Assembly: GCA_018969295.1 (NCBI GenBank)
Contig: JAGWYN010000014.1
Location: 44,574 to 108,573 of the forward strand
Reading direction: 5' to 3'
DNA length: 64,000 bases
Source of the DNA: Chloroflexota bacterium
GTDB taxonomy: Bacteria; Chloroflexota; Anaerolineae; Caldilineales; Caldilineaceae
Shown: piece after piece, positions 34,597 through 47,950 of the stretch
Position numbering within the stretch: position 1 is the first letter of the stretch
Layout: each line of letters starts with the position of its first letter
Program-made: the position numbers and the translations under genes
The notes under the pieces: model-generated
The model's database searches: none
Seen by the model: only the letters and a program-made list of their open reading frames with translations
What the model was told of the DNA's origin: nothing

Positions 34597-36117
34597 TCAG
34601 GTCGGGTCCCGCTGGAGGGGCGGGGTAGGGGGTGTTGGGCGCAGCGCTGGCCAGAGACGGCGCTGAAAAGGTCTGTTTTGCCAGAGCGAAGCTGCAACAG
34701 CGGTCGTAAAACTGGCCGCATAGAGCAGCAGCAAAGCTGCTGCAGCCCAGCCGTGGGTGCTGGCGACCAGCCAGGCTGCGATCGCAGCATAGAGCGCCAA
34801 CAGCAGCTCAGCCGCCATGACACGATCCAAAGGCAGGACATAGCTGCTGCCCTGCCAGCGATCGGCGGTCTGTTCGACGCAAAACTTGGGAGTTCGCTGG
34901 AAAGTCCCCCCGCGCGTATGCCAGCCTTGCCAGACAGCCAACGAATTGTTGAGGCAGACCCCCATCCCTACCAGCGTGAGCAGGGGCAAGTAGACCCAAT
35001 GGTGCCACCAGCGTGTTCCGTAGAGACGTTTTTGCGCCACTGCATAGAGCAGCGGGGGCCCAAGTGAGGTCAGCCCCACCAATGACAAGGGAGAAGGCAC
35101 CTGGCTGCCGAGCAACAGCAGCGGCGGTGTGGCCAGCAGCAACAGCAGCAGCAGGGGGTGGATGAGATAGCTGGCCAGATGCACCAGGGCGGCCAGACGA
35201 ATCCGCAGCGGACGGTGGGCTCCCCAGACAGGAGCGGCCAGTTTGCGCAGCGTCTGGATGCTGCCCTTGGCCCAGCGAAATTGCTGGCGCTTGTAGGCTG
35301 TGAGTTGGGGGGGAATTTCAGCAGGAGCCACCACGTCGTTGAGATACCGAGGCTGCCAGCCAGCTAGCTGGGCACGATAGCTCAAATCCAGATCCTCACA
35401 CAGGGTGTCAGCCTGCCAGCCGCCAACCTGAGGGTCCTCCAGGCAACTTCGCCGCCAGACACCCGCAGAGCCGTTGAAGCCGAGCAGACAGCCCGCTGCC
35501 TGGCGCCCAGCCTGTTCGACGGCAAAATGGCCGTCGAGAGCCAGCGCCTGGCTTTGGGTCAGCGGTGAATAGCTCCGGTTGAGGTGCCCCCACCGGCTCT
35601 GGACAAAACCGACCTGGGCCGCCTCGGGGGCCAGAAAGTAGGGGATTGTGCGGAGAAGGAACGTGGGGTCGGGACAGAAATCGGCGTCAAAGATCGCGAT
35701 GAACTGCCCAGTGGCGGCAGGCAGGGCGTTGGCCAGTGCACCCGCCTTATAGCCGCTGCGGTCGCGACGCCGCACCACTTTGACCTGAAGGCCTTGTGCC
35801 TGCCAGCCAGCAGCACAGTGCTCCACCATCCCCACCGTGTCGTCGGTCGAATCGTCCAAAATCTGAAGCTGAAGCTGATCGACAGGATACTCGAGACGCG
35901 CACAGGCATCGATCAATCTGGTCGCCACATGTCGTTCGTTAAAAATGGGCAACTGCACGGTGACCGCAGGCCAGAGCGGGGGAGGATCTGGCTGGGGGGG
36001 TGAAACCGCCTTGCGCACCTGCCAGACGAGCCAAAGTGCATGCAGGCTGTAGACCGCCAGCCCGGCAGCACAGACCACATACAGAAGTTGAACGCCAAAG
36101 ACCAGTGCAAATCGCAT
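34597..36117 (-). CDS. Membrane glycosyltransferase family 2 (cellulose synthase-like)
   Basis: A 506-residue processive-type glycosyltransferase. After one N-terminal helix the GT-A domain shows VTVQLPIFNERHVATRLIDA near residue 52, LQILDDSTDDTVGM near residue 83, FDADFCPDP near residue 143, DTLCEDLDLSYRAQ near residue 240 and QQFRWAKGSIQ near residue 280 (the Q-x-x-R-W motif). Four or more helices follow. It likely makes or extends a surface beta-glycan or glycolipid. Its ATG lies only nine bases after a terminator-like hairpin and T-run, and the only ribosome site is a weak GGGA, so expression may be controlled in the leader. Confidence 0.87.
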   Translation of the reverse strand: MRFALVFGVQLLYVVCAAGLAVYSLHALWLVWQVRKAVSPPQPDPPPLWPAVTVQLPIFNERHVATRLIDACARLEYPVDQLQLQILDDSTDDTVGMVEHCAAGWQAQGLQVKVVRRRDRSGYKAGALANALPAATGQFIAIFDADFCPDPTFLLRTIPYFLAPEAAQVGFVQSRWGHLNRSYSPLTQSQALALDGHFAVEQAGRQAAGCLLGFNGSAGVWRRSCLEDPQVGGWQADTLCEDLDLSYRAQLAGWQPRYLNDVVAPAEIPPQLTAYKRQQFRWAKGSIQTLRKLAAPVWGAHRPLRIRLAALVHLASYLIHPLLLLLLLATPPLLLLGSQVPSPLSLVGLTSLGPPLLYAVAQKRLYGTRWWHHWVYLPLLTLVGMGVCLNNSLAVWQGWHTRGGTFQRTPKFCVEQTADRWQGSSYVLPLDRVMAAELLLALYAAIAAWLVASTHGWAAAALLLLYAASFTTAVAASLWQNRPFQRRLWPALRPTPPTPPLQRDPT

Positions 36118-36126
36118 AGCTGTCCC

Positions 36127-36156
36127 AAAAAATCAAGCCGACATGTTGTCGGCTTG
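36127..36156 (-). terminator. Intrinsic terminator/attenuator in front of the glycosyltransferase
   Basis: On the minus strand a perfect 10-base stem (CAAGCCGACA / TGTCGGCTTG, 36134-36156, 3-base loop) is followed by ATTTTTT (36127-36133), a textbook Rho-independent terminator. It ends the EF-G-like transcript 109 bases after its stop, and lies 9 bases before the next start codon. Confidence 0.8.
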
Positions 36157-36176
36157 TCATCTGCTCAAGAGGATTG

Positions 36177-36205
36177 ATTATACTGTGCAGGCAGGTGGCA
36201 GACAA
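36177..36205 (-). promoter_or_regulatory. Predicted promoter of the glycosyltransferase leader (TTGTCT-17-TATAAT)
   Basis: On the minus strand TTGTCT (plus 36200-36205) and a consensus TATAAT (plus 36177-36182) are 17 bases apart. A transcript would start near 36170, upstream of the terminator hairpin, so it must pass it to reach the gene. Confidence 0.55.
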
Positions 36206-36264
36206 AATCGGGAAGGAAACAGGCAGGATTGCCGACACCCCTGTCTGAAAACGGACAGCCACGC

Positions 36265-38328
<2,064 letters not shown>

Positions 38329-38486
38329 GAAAGCCTCCAAACGCTATAAAAGTTGATGGTTCTTTGTGAGCATCGTGGCTGTGCTACCGCATGCATGAAG
38401 TGTTGACTTCAGGGATGAAATTTCCCCTGTCTGCAATCTTCGAGTGGAGATTGCCGATAGATTGATTTTGTCAATTTTATACCGTC

Positions 38487-38515
38487 ATTATACTTCAGAA
38501 CAAATGTTCTGTCAA
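38487..38515 (-). promoter_or_regulatory. Consensus promoter with embedded LexA-type operator, reading into the EF-G-like gene
   Basis: On the minus strand TTGACA (plus 38510-38515), a 17-base spacer and TATAAT (plus 38487-38492) form a perfect consensus promoter. The spacer contains the perfect palindrome AGAACAAATGTTCT (38497-38510), which fits the Gram-positive LexA pattern GAAC-N4-GTTC. On the plus strand a TATACT (38489-38494) overlaps the same site and faces the small gene and polA. The rest of 38329-38716 shows no gene I can support. Confidence 0.75.
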
Positions 38516-38716
38516 GCCAAGCCAAAACCCCGAAAAAGTTCCAGATATGAAAATCTTGGCATCAGGGGGAGCCCCCCTGACCGCAGATCTTCTTTTTGGG
38601 GACGACTGCTTCTTGGCAAGAACCCCCAGAGACCAGTACAATGAGAAGGTCGAGGAGGCTGGGGGGTGTCCTGGCCGCAGGACAAACGCCGTAGGAGCAA
38701 GAAGGAACGAACAGCA

Positions 38717-38944
38717 ATGGCAGCCAAACCATCTTCGCAAGGTGCCGCACAAGCGTACACCTGGAAAAAAAATTCTGAGGATATCATCGTCCTGGCCAAC
38801 CGCAGCACCAAAAACTTTATCCTGGAGCTGCCTACAGGACGCTGCCGGCTCGACGCCGGCCGCCGCATGCGTACCCTCCGCTCGATCCTCCAATATCCAC
38901 AGATCCAGGCATTGGTGAGCGAAGGCAGCCTGACGATCGAATAA
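38717..38944 (+). CDS. Small conserved-looking hypothetical protein upstream of polA
   Basis: A 75-residue protein, MAAKPSSQGAAQAYTWKKN at the start, then EDIIVLANRSTKNFILELP and a basic helix GRRMRTLRSILQYPQIQALV. I do not recognise the family. AAGGA lies nine bases upstream of the ATG. It ends four bases before the polA start, so the two are almost certainly co-transcribed. Basic charge and small size would fit binding to nucleic acid or a phage-like structural role, but that is a guess. Confidence 0.65.
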   Translation: MAAKPSSQGAAQAYTWKKNSEDIIVLANRSTKNFILELPTGRCRLDAGRRMRTLRSILQYPQIQALVSEGSLTIE

Positions 38945-38948
38945 GGGA

Positions 38949-41750
38949 ATGGCGCTCCTTCTTCTGATCGACGGCCACTCCCAAGCCTACCGGGCCTATT
39001 TTGGGATGAAAACCCCGCTCTCCACACGCGAGGGCGAACCGACCGGGGCGGTCTACGGCTTCACCCGCAAGCTGCTGGCCACTCTGCGCGAACACAACCC
39101 GGACTACATCGCCGTTGCGTTCGACACCGGCGACACTTGGCGGCATGCCGAATTTCCAGAATACAAAGCCACGCGCGACGCCATGCCAGAGGAGATGCGC
39201 ACCCAGATGGAGCGCATCGCCACCCTGCTGCGCGCTTTCAACATCCCAATCCTCACCTTCCCCAACTTCGAAGCCGACGATATCCTGGGCACACTGGCTC
39301 ACCAGGCCGCCGAACAGGAGATCGATGTGCTGGTGATGAGCGGAGACCGCGATCTCTTCCAGCTGGTTGCGCCCCGCATCAAGGTGCTCTACACCTCAGG
39401 GGGCCCTACCCCCGTGACTTCCATCTACGGCAGCAAGGAGATCCAGGAACGGTATGGGCTGACCCCCGAACAGTTCGTCGATTTCAAAGCGCTGACCGGC
39501 GACTCCTCAGACAACATCCCTGGCGTTCCCGGGGTGGGCGAGAAGACAGCCGTCAAGCTGCTGCAGCAGTTCGGGTCCCTCGACAGCCTTTACACCCATC
39601 TTGCCGAGGTCGCCGGCCCCAAATTGCGCCAGGCCTTGGCCGACGCCCAGCCACATGTGCTGCGCAACCGCCGACTCGTCACCCTCCACACCGACCTTGC
39701 TCTGCGCTTCGACCCGGCTGCATGCGCGACACAGGACTACGACCCCGCAGCCGTGGTCGCACTCTTCAACGAGCTGGAATTTCGCAGCCTGGCCAAAGAG
39801 CTGCCTGCCTCCACCCGCGAGGCTGGCGGGATGCCCTCGACCCGCAACCCTGACGGACAACTGACGCTCTTCGGCGCTGCCCTGGCCCAGAGCGCAGACA
39901 GCACAGCCGACAGACGCAGCGTGCTGGTCGTCGACAGCCCCGATGCCCTCGCCGAGCTGTTGTCTGCGCTGGAGATGGCGCCGCGGCTCTCTTTCGACGT
40001 CGAGACGACCTCCACCGACGCAATGCAGGCCCAACTGGTCGGGATCGGGCTGGGCTGGGCTCCAGGGAGCACCGCCTACATCCCAGTCGCCCACAATGCT
40101 GGTCCGCAGCTGCCCTGGGCGCAAATCTGTTCGGCGTTGTCCCCCCGTTTCGCCGACCCGACCCTCCCCAAGGTGGCCCACAACGCCAAGTATGATCTGA
40201 CCGTGCTCCGCCGCAACGGGGTCGAAGTCGGCGGCGTGCTCGACGACACCCTGCTGCTCGCCTGGCTGTTGGATCCTGCCAGCCGGGCGCTCGGTCTGAA
40301 AGCGCTGGCCACCACCGAACTGGGCTGGCAGATGACCGAACTCAGCGAGTTGATCGGCAGCGGGCGCAAACAGACCACCGTCGACCAGGTCCCTGTGGAA
40401 CAAGTCGCCGCCTACTGCGGAGCCGACGTCGACGCCACGATCCAGCTCCATGCCATCCTGGCCCCTCGCCTTGCGGCAGCCGGGCTCGAAGTGCTTTACA
40501 CCTCGATCGAACGGCCATTGCTGCCGGTGCTGACGGCCATGGAGATGGCCGGCGTCCTGCTCGACACCCCTTTTCTGGGCCAGATGTCGGTCACCTTCAA
40601 CCAACGGCTGCTGGAACTAGAAAACGATCTCTTTGAGGTGGTCGGCCATTCGTTCAACTTGCGCAGCACCCAGCAGCTCAGCCAGGTGCTCTTCAGTGAG
40701 CTGGGCTTCCCGACCCGCGGGCTCAAAAAAAACATCTCGGGCCACTACAGCACAGCGATAGAGACGCTTGAACAGCTCGCCGCCTATGGAGACGAGCTCA
40801 CCCCAACCCAGCAGCGAGCGCTCGCCATCATCCTTGAACAACGTCAGCTTGAAAAGCTGCGCAGCACCTACGTCGATGCGCTCCCTGCGCTGGTCAACCC
40901 AGAGACAGGCCGCCTCCACACCAGCTTCAGCCAGACCGGTGCCGTGACCGGCCGGCTGAGCAGCAGCACCCCCAACCTGCAAAATATCCCGATCCGCACT
41001 GAAATCGGCCGCGAGATTCGCCGTGCGATCGTGGCTCCCCCTGGCTGGCAGCTGATTTCAGCCGACTACAGCCAGGTCGAGCTGCGCGTGCTGGCCCACA
41101 TGGCCCAGGAACCCCTCTTGATCGAGGCATTTCTGGCCGACCAGGACATCCATGCCGTCACAGCGGCCCGACTGTTCGGCGTACCCCTGCCCCAGGTCAG
41201 CCGCAGCCAGCGCGGGCTTGGCAAGACAATCAACTTTGCCACCATCTATGGGGTGAGCGAATTTGGGCTCAGCAGCCGCACCGAACTGACCCGCGAGCAG
41301 GCACGCCAGTTTCTCGAGCATTATTTTCAAACCTATCCCCACATCCGCACCTTTCTGGACCAGACCCTCGATCAGGCCCGTGCGCAGGGGTTTGTCCAGA
41401 CGCTGTTGGGACGCAAACGGTTTTTCCCGGAGCTGCAAAGTGGGCGTCTGCCCTACAACCAACGCACCGCAGTCGAACGGGCAGCCATCAACGCCCCGAT
41501 CCAGGGCACAGCGGCCGACATTATGAAAATTGCGATGATCCGGCTGCACAGCCAGCTGGCAGCCGCAGGCTTTCAGGCGCGCCTGCTGCTGCAAGTGCAC
41601 GACGAGCTTGTGCTCGAAGCCCCTCCCGACGAACTGCAAGCTGTGGCAGAATTGACGCGCAAGACAATGGCCAACGCCTTCGAGCTGAGGGTTCCCCTCA
41701 AGGTAGATGTGGAAATTGGCCCCAACTGGCGCGACCTGACCCCGATCTGA
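38949..41750 (+). CDS. polA: DNA polymerase I
   Basis: A 933-residue full-length family A polymerase for repair and Okazaki fragment processing. Residues 1-290 are the 5'-3' exonuclease, with LLLIDGHSQAYRAYF, FEADDILGTL and DSSDNIPGVPGVGEKTAVKL. The proofreading domain looks intact: FDVETTSTDAM near residue 348, HNAKYDL near residue 410 and YCGADVDATIQ near residue 485 keep the metal-binding acids. Polymerase motifs are DYSQVELRVLAHMAQE near residue 705, the O helix RGLGKTINFATIYG near residue 756 and LLQVHDELVLEAP near residue 882. The Phe in the O helix predicts normal discrimination against dideoxynucleotides. Confidence 0.97.
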   Translation: MALLLLIDGHSQAYRAYFGMKTPLSTREGEPTGAVYGFTRKLLATLREHNPDYIAVAFDTGDTWRHAEFPEYKATRDAMPEEMRTQMERIATLLRAFNIPILTFPNFEADDILGTLAHQAAEQEIDVLVMSGDRDLFQLVAPRIKVLYTSGGPTPVTSIYGSKEIQERYGLTPEQFVDFKALTGDSSDNIPGVPGVGEKTAVKLLQQFGSLDSLYTHLAEVAGPKLRQALADAQPHVLRNRRLVTLHTDLALRFDPAACATQDYDPAAVVALFNELEFRSLAKELPASTREAGGMPSTRNPDGQLTLFGAALAQSADSTADRRSVLVVDSPDALAELLSALEMAPRLSFDVETTSTDAMQAQLVGIGLGWAPGSTAYIPVAHNAGPQLPWAQICSALSPRFADPTLPKVAHNAKYDLTVLRRNGVEVGGVLDDTLLLAWLLDPASRALGLKALATTELGWQMTELSELIGSGRKQTTVDQVPVEQVAAYCGADVDATIQLHAILAPRLAAAGLEVLYTSIERPLLPVLTAMEMAGVLLDTPFLGQMSVTFNQRLLELENDLFEVVGHSFNLRSTQQLSQVLFSELGFPTRGLKKNISGHYSTAIETLEQLAAYGDELTPTQQRALAIILEQRQLEKLRSTYVDALPALVNPETGRLHTSFSQTGAVTGRLSSSTPNLQNIPIRTEIGREIRRAIVAPPGWQLISADYSQVELRVLAHMAQEPLLIEAFLADQDIHAVTAARLFGVPLPQVSRSQRGLGKTINFATIYGVSEFGLSSRTELTREQARQFLEHYFQTYPHIRTFLDQTLDQARAQGFVQTLLGRKRFFPELQSGRLPYNQRTAVERAAINAPIQGTAADIMKIAMIRLHSQLAAAGFQARLLLQVHDELVLEAPPDELQAVAELTRKTMANAFELRVPLKVDVEIGPNWRDLTPI

Positions 41751-41821
41751 ACAGCCTACAGACCGAGCCAGCCCACAACACCGACGGCGCATCGAGCACA
41801 AAGACGCGGAAAGAGATCGAC

Positions 41822-43495
<1,674 letters not shown>

Positions 43496-43525
43496 TCCAT
43501 TTCAAGTTTGGGAGAATGTTTCCGT

Positions 43526-45121
<1,596 letters not shown>

Positions 45122-45235
45122 AATCCAGCAGGGAGGTGCTGCCACACCTCCCCCACCCTCGCCGACGGCGAAAGATTCAGCGTTTTCATAGGCAATTCGT
45201 ACGACATGTGCATAGCATTCCACTCGTCATTCAGG

Positions 45236-45241
45236 TATAAT
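45236..45241 (+). promoter_or_regulatory. -10 box (TATAAT) just upstream of the SH3 lipoprotein gene
   Basis: A consensus TATAAT ends eight bases before the ATG at 45250 and no ribosome site intervenes, as for a leaderless message. No clear -35 box is seen. Confidence 0.5.
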
Positions 45242-45249
45242 TAGTGCTT

Positions 45250-46038
45250 ATGAACAGAAACGACGTACCCCCCCCGGTAGATAAACGCAGGAGCGGGTTA
45301 CGGCTTCGCTTGCTGTTGGCCGCAGCCTTGCTCTGGGGACTCCCCACGCTGGCCTGCGGCAGCTTTACCAGCCGCCCGGCACCGACCCCCACCCCGCTCT
45401 CCTCGGCAGCCCCCCCCGCCGACAACAGCCTGCCATCCCTCCAGACCCCAATCCCACTGGCCGCCACAGAGACCCCACTCCCCATCGTGCCGACCGCCAC
45501 CTTTACACCGACACCGTTGCCCGGCACAGCACTTTCGATAGGCCAGCCCGCCCGCGTCGTGGCCCCCAACGGGGCCAACCTGCGCGCCGAAGCGTCGACC
45601 ACCGCCACCCTCGTCCGCTATCTGCCCGCCCGTCTGAAGGTCACTGTCCTCGATGGCCCAACAGATGGCGAAGGGTACCGATGGTGGAAACTCGACGACG
45701 GCGAAGGCAATGTGGGCTGGGCGGTCGAAAACGACGGTGAAATCGACCTGCTCAGCCCACAAATGGGCGAACCCGAACCAGTCGACCGCTCTCCCCGTGT
45801 CGGTGAACGGGTGCGGGTGACCATGGCCAACAATGGACAACTCTCCATTCGCGAAACCCCAGGCACCGACTCCAACCTGGTCACCCGGGTTGATCCCGGC
45901 CAGGAGTTCACAGTGACCGGCGGCCCCCAGAACGTCGGCGGCTATACCTGGTTTCAAATCCGCTCCGACAGCGGAGAGATCGAAGGCTGGGCCGCCGAAA
46001 GCGATGGCACCGAACGCTGGCTTAGCCCTCTCGAATAG
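45250..46038 (+). CDS. SH3-domain lipoprotein
   Basis: A 262-residue exported protein. A basic start and hydrophobic helix lead to a lipobox LACG near residue 36, then a Pro/Thr-rich spacer with TPTP repeats, then two bacterial SH3 repeats: GQPARVVAPNGANLRAEAST near residue 98 and GERVRVTMANNGQLSIRETP near residue 185, each followed by a GWA(A/V)E ending strand. Such domains often bind peptidoglycan or other surface polymers. A GTG at 45244 is an alternative start. It is followed by 310 bases (46039-46348) that hold only the acpP promoter. Confidence 0.82.
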   Translation: MNRNDVPPPVDKRRSGLRLRLLLAAALLWGLPTLACGSFTSRPAPTPTPLSSAAPPADNSLPSLQTPIPLAATETPLPIVPTATFTPTPLPGTALSIGQPARVVAPNGANLRAEASTTATLVRYLPARLKVTVLDGPTDGEGYRWWKLDDGEGNVGWAVENDGEIDLLSPQMGEPEPVDRSPRVGERVRVTMANNGQLSIRETPGTDSNLVTRVDPGQEFTVTGGPQNVGGYTWFQIRSDSGEIEGWAAESDGTERWLSPLE

Positions 46039-46165
46039 CAAGCCCCCCAACCACCGCAACTTTTGCCAGAGAGCTGTGTTATTGATTGGCAGGGCTGCTC
46101 AGAGAAACGCTCGACCAGCGCACACTCGCCCGCGGCCAGGTTGGTGCCAAACCAGAACGTTCGTT

Positions 46166-46195
46166 TTGACAGGGGGATTTACGCTGCACTACAAT
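46166..46195 (+). promoter_or_regulatory. Promoter of acpP (TTGACA-18-TACAAT)
   Basis: TTGACA at 46166-46171 and TACAAT at 46190-46195 are 18 bases apart. The start would give a leader of about 145 bases before acpP. Confidence 0.6.
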
Positions 46196-46348
46196 GTTTT
46201 CGTTGTTTTGCTGGAAGCAGCAGAAGAGACCGCACATGGAAAGACGTTGCTGCTTTGATGTGCACTCGCCCAGTTTAGATGCACAATTTCAGATATACGA
46301 TTCCAAGATCCATCACCTTGATCCATCACCTTTAGAGGAGAACCTGCC

Positions 46349-46597
46349 ATGATGGCCAATAACAGCACTTTTGAACGGGTCCGCGACATTATTATTGACC
46401 AACTCGGCGTCGAAACAGACGCTGTCACGATGGAAGCCAATTTTCGCGACGATCTGGAGGCAGACAGCCTCGATCTTGTCGAGCTGATCATGGCCTTTGA
46501 AGAGGAATTTGGCGGGGAAATCACCGACGACGACGCCAAAACAATCATCACCGTCGGCGACGCTGTAAACTACCTCAGCGGCGCATCCGACAACTGA
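46349..46597 (+). CDS. acpP: Acyl carrier protein
   Basis: An 82-residue acidic protein that carries acyl chains in fatty acid synthesis. The phosphopantetheine attachment motif is EADSLDLVELIMAFEEEFG, with the serine near residue 40. GAGGAG lies 9 bases before the ATG. A second ATG directly follows the first, so the true N-terminus may be one residue shorter. It stands alone, away from fab genes, and ends just before a very strong palindrome shared with convergent lexA. Confidence 0.95.
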   Translation: MMANNSTFERVRDIIIDQLGVETDAVTMEANFRDDLEADSLDLVELIMAFEEEFGGEITDDDAKTIITVGDAVNYLSGASDN

Positions 46598-46610
46598 ACG
46601 TCCTGCCCCC

Positions 46611-46682
46611 CGCCCGATGAAGGCAGGGGCAACAAGGCGGAGGACTGACCTGCCGCCTTGTTGCCCCTGCCTTCATCGGGCG
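46611..46682. terminator. 72-bp perfect palindrome between acpP and lexA
   Basis: A 30-base arm (46611-46640) is repeated perfectly inverted at 46653-46682 with a 12-base loop. It lies between convergent genes and so may stop transcription from both sides, but 30 perfectly paired bases is far longer than a usual terminator and no T-run is evident; it could also be a small repeated element. Confidence 0.65.
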
Positions 46683-46700
46683 ATCCACGGTCGCCACTCG

Positions 46701-47423
46701 CTATTTCAACACCCGAATCACAGAAACGACCTTGCCGTTGATCCGTACCTGCTCTGCAGCCCGCACAATCGGCTGATAGACTGGATTGGGATTGGCTGGC
46801 ACCAGCCGCACAAAAGCTCCGTCGCGGTGTAGGTATTTGAGCGTCGTCTCTTCATCGCCCTCGATCCAGGCTGCCACCATGTCGCCGTCGTGGGCAGTCT
46901 CCTGGTGGCGCAAAATCACGATGTCTCCGTCCAAGACGCTGGCATCAATCATCGAATCTCCCTGCACCCGCAACGCAAAGAGCTTGTCTGCCGGCCCTGC
47001 AACCATCCCTGCAGCCAGTTCAATCCACCCCTCAGGGTCGTACACCTCGCTCGGGGTGACCGCAATTGGGGAGCCCGCCGCAATTTTTCCCAACAGAGGA
47101 ACCCGCAGACGCTCCACATCCGCTTCGGGCAGCCGCTCCTCTCGCTGACGCCCCCGCACTGACTCGCCGTTCAACGCGTAAGGATAGCCGCTCTGCTGCA
47201 GCTGCTCCCAGTTGACACTCAGCCCACGGCTGATGTCGCGCTCGCGCAAGATCAAACCGTACTCCTGCAGCTTGTTCAAGTTGTATTTCACGACCGAGGT
47301 GCTGCTGATCGCCACCGTCTCCCCAATCTGCCGAATGGTCGGCGCATAGTGGTGAAGATGCACGAAGTCGACAATAAAACGCAGGATCTCCTGCTGCCGT
47401 TCAGAAAGATTCAAGAAATGCAT
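46701..47423 (-). CDS. lexA: LexA repressor
   Basis: A 240-residue SOS repressor and autoprotease. The winged helix domain includes ERQQEILRFIVDFVHLHHYA and GETVAISSTSVVKYNLNKL. The self-cleavage site is GKIAAGSPI near residue 116 (Ala-Gly bond); the catalytic pair is Ser in QGDSMIDASVLDGD near residue 157 and Lys in ETTLKYLHRDG near residue 194. The ATG at 47423 has GGGAGAGGG upstream; a longer frame to 47705 is not credible. Two LexA-type boxes frame its promoter, so it represses itself. Confidence 0.95.
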   Translation of the reverse strand: MHFLNLSERQQEILRFIVDFVHLHHYAPTIRQIGETVAISSTSVVKYNLNKLQEYGLILRERDISRGLSVNWEQLQQSGYPYALNGESVRGRQREERLPEADVERLRVPLLGKIAAGSPIAVTPSEVYDPEGWIELAAGMVAGPADKLFALRVQGDSMIDASVLDGDIVILRHQETAHDGDMVAAWIEGDEETTLKYLHRDGAFVRLVPANPNPVYQPIVRAAEQVRINGKVVSVIRVLK

Positions 47424-47483
47424 GGTGCCCTCTCCCCGCTCAACTATCCCAAGCCACAGGTCTGTTTCCCAAACTTTTCCCAA

Positions 47484-47535
47484 ATCATAACACGAACATT
47501 TGTGCGATGTCAACTCCCAAAACGCACGTTTGTTC
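47484..47535 (-). promoter_or_regulatory. lexA promoter with two LexA-type boxes
   Basis: On the minus strand TTGACA (plus 47508-47513) and TATGAT (plus 47484-47489) are 18 bases apart. One box, GCACAAATGTTC as read on the minus strand (47494-47505), lies between them; a second, GAACAAACGTGC (47524-47535), lies just upstream of the -35. Both differ from the perfect GAAC-N4-GTTC by one base in one half-site. Confidence 0.75.
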
Positions 47536-47560
47536 TGTTTTTGAGGGCAGATCGCCAGAG

Positions 47561-47950
47561 TCAGCCCAGCCCCGCCCGGCACAGGTACGCCTGATAGCGC
47601 TCCCAGTATGCGGCGCGGTCGGCCAGCCCAGCATCCGGGTCCGGGAAACGAGCCTCTGCCTTGGCCTGGCCGCGCTGCATCGCATCTTCCATGTCGATCC
47701 CGCACAGGTAGGCAATTTTGAAGAGCATCACCTGCAGATCACTCAGCTCCAACGCCAGTTCGGCGCGCAACTGCTCCGCCGCAGCCGGGTTTGGGCTGCG
47801 GTACCCCTCCACCATCTGCACGATCTTGCTCACTTCCCCCAGCTCCTCGACGGCATGCAGCAAGGTGTGGCTCAACGTCACCTGTTCCCAGCCTCGCGCC
47901 CGATCCCACTGCTCCAGCCACTCCTGGTATTCACGAATGTGCATTTTCAT
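47561..47950 (-). CDS. MazG-type nucleotide pyrophosphohydrolase
   Basis: A 129-residue all-alpha NTP pyrophosphohydrolase. The metal-binding helices show HAVEELGEVSKIVQMVEG near residue 32 (E-E-x-x-E) and LRAELALELSDLQVMLFKIA near residue 62 (E-x-x-D). Such enzymes hydrolyse non-canonical NTPs to NMP and pyrophosphate. The ATG lies inside the end of recO with a 20-base overlap and a G-rich ribosome site, so it is coupled to recO. An alternative ATG is two codons further in. Confidence 0.85.
   Translation of the reverse strand: MKMHIREYQEWLEQWDRARGWEQVTLSHTLLHAVEELGEVSKIVQMVEGYRSPNPAAAEQLRAELALELSDLQVMLFKIAYLCGIDMEDAMQRGQAKAEARFPDPDAGLADRAAYWERYQAYLCRAGLG

Noticed and set aside
38512..39027. 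Minus-strand open frame over the region upstream of polA
   Set aside because: It runs into polA on the other strand and has Arg/Ser/Cys-rich composition without motifs.
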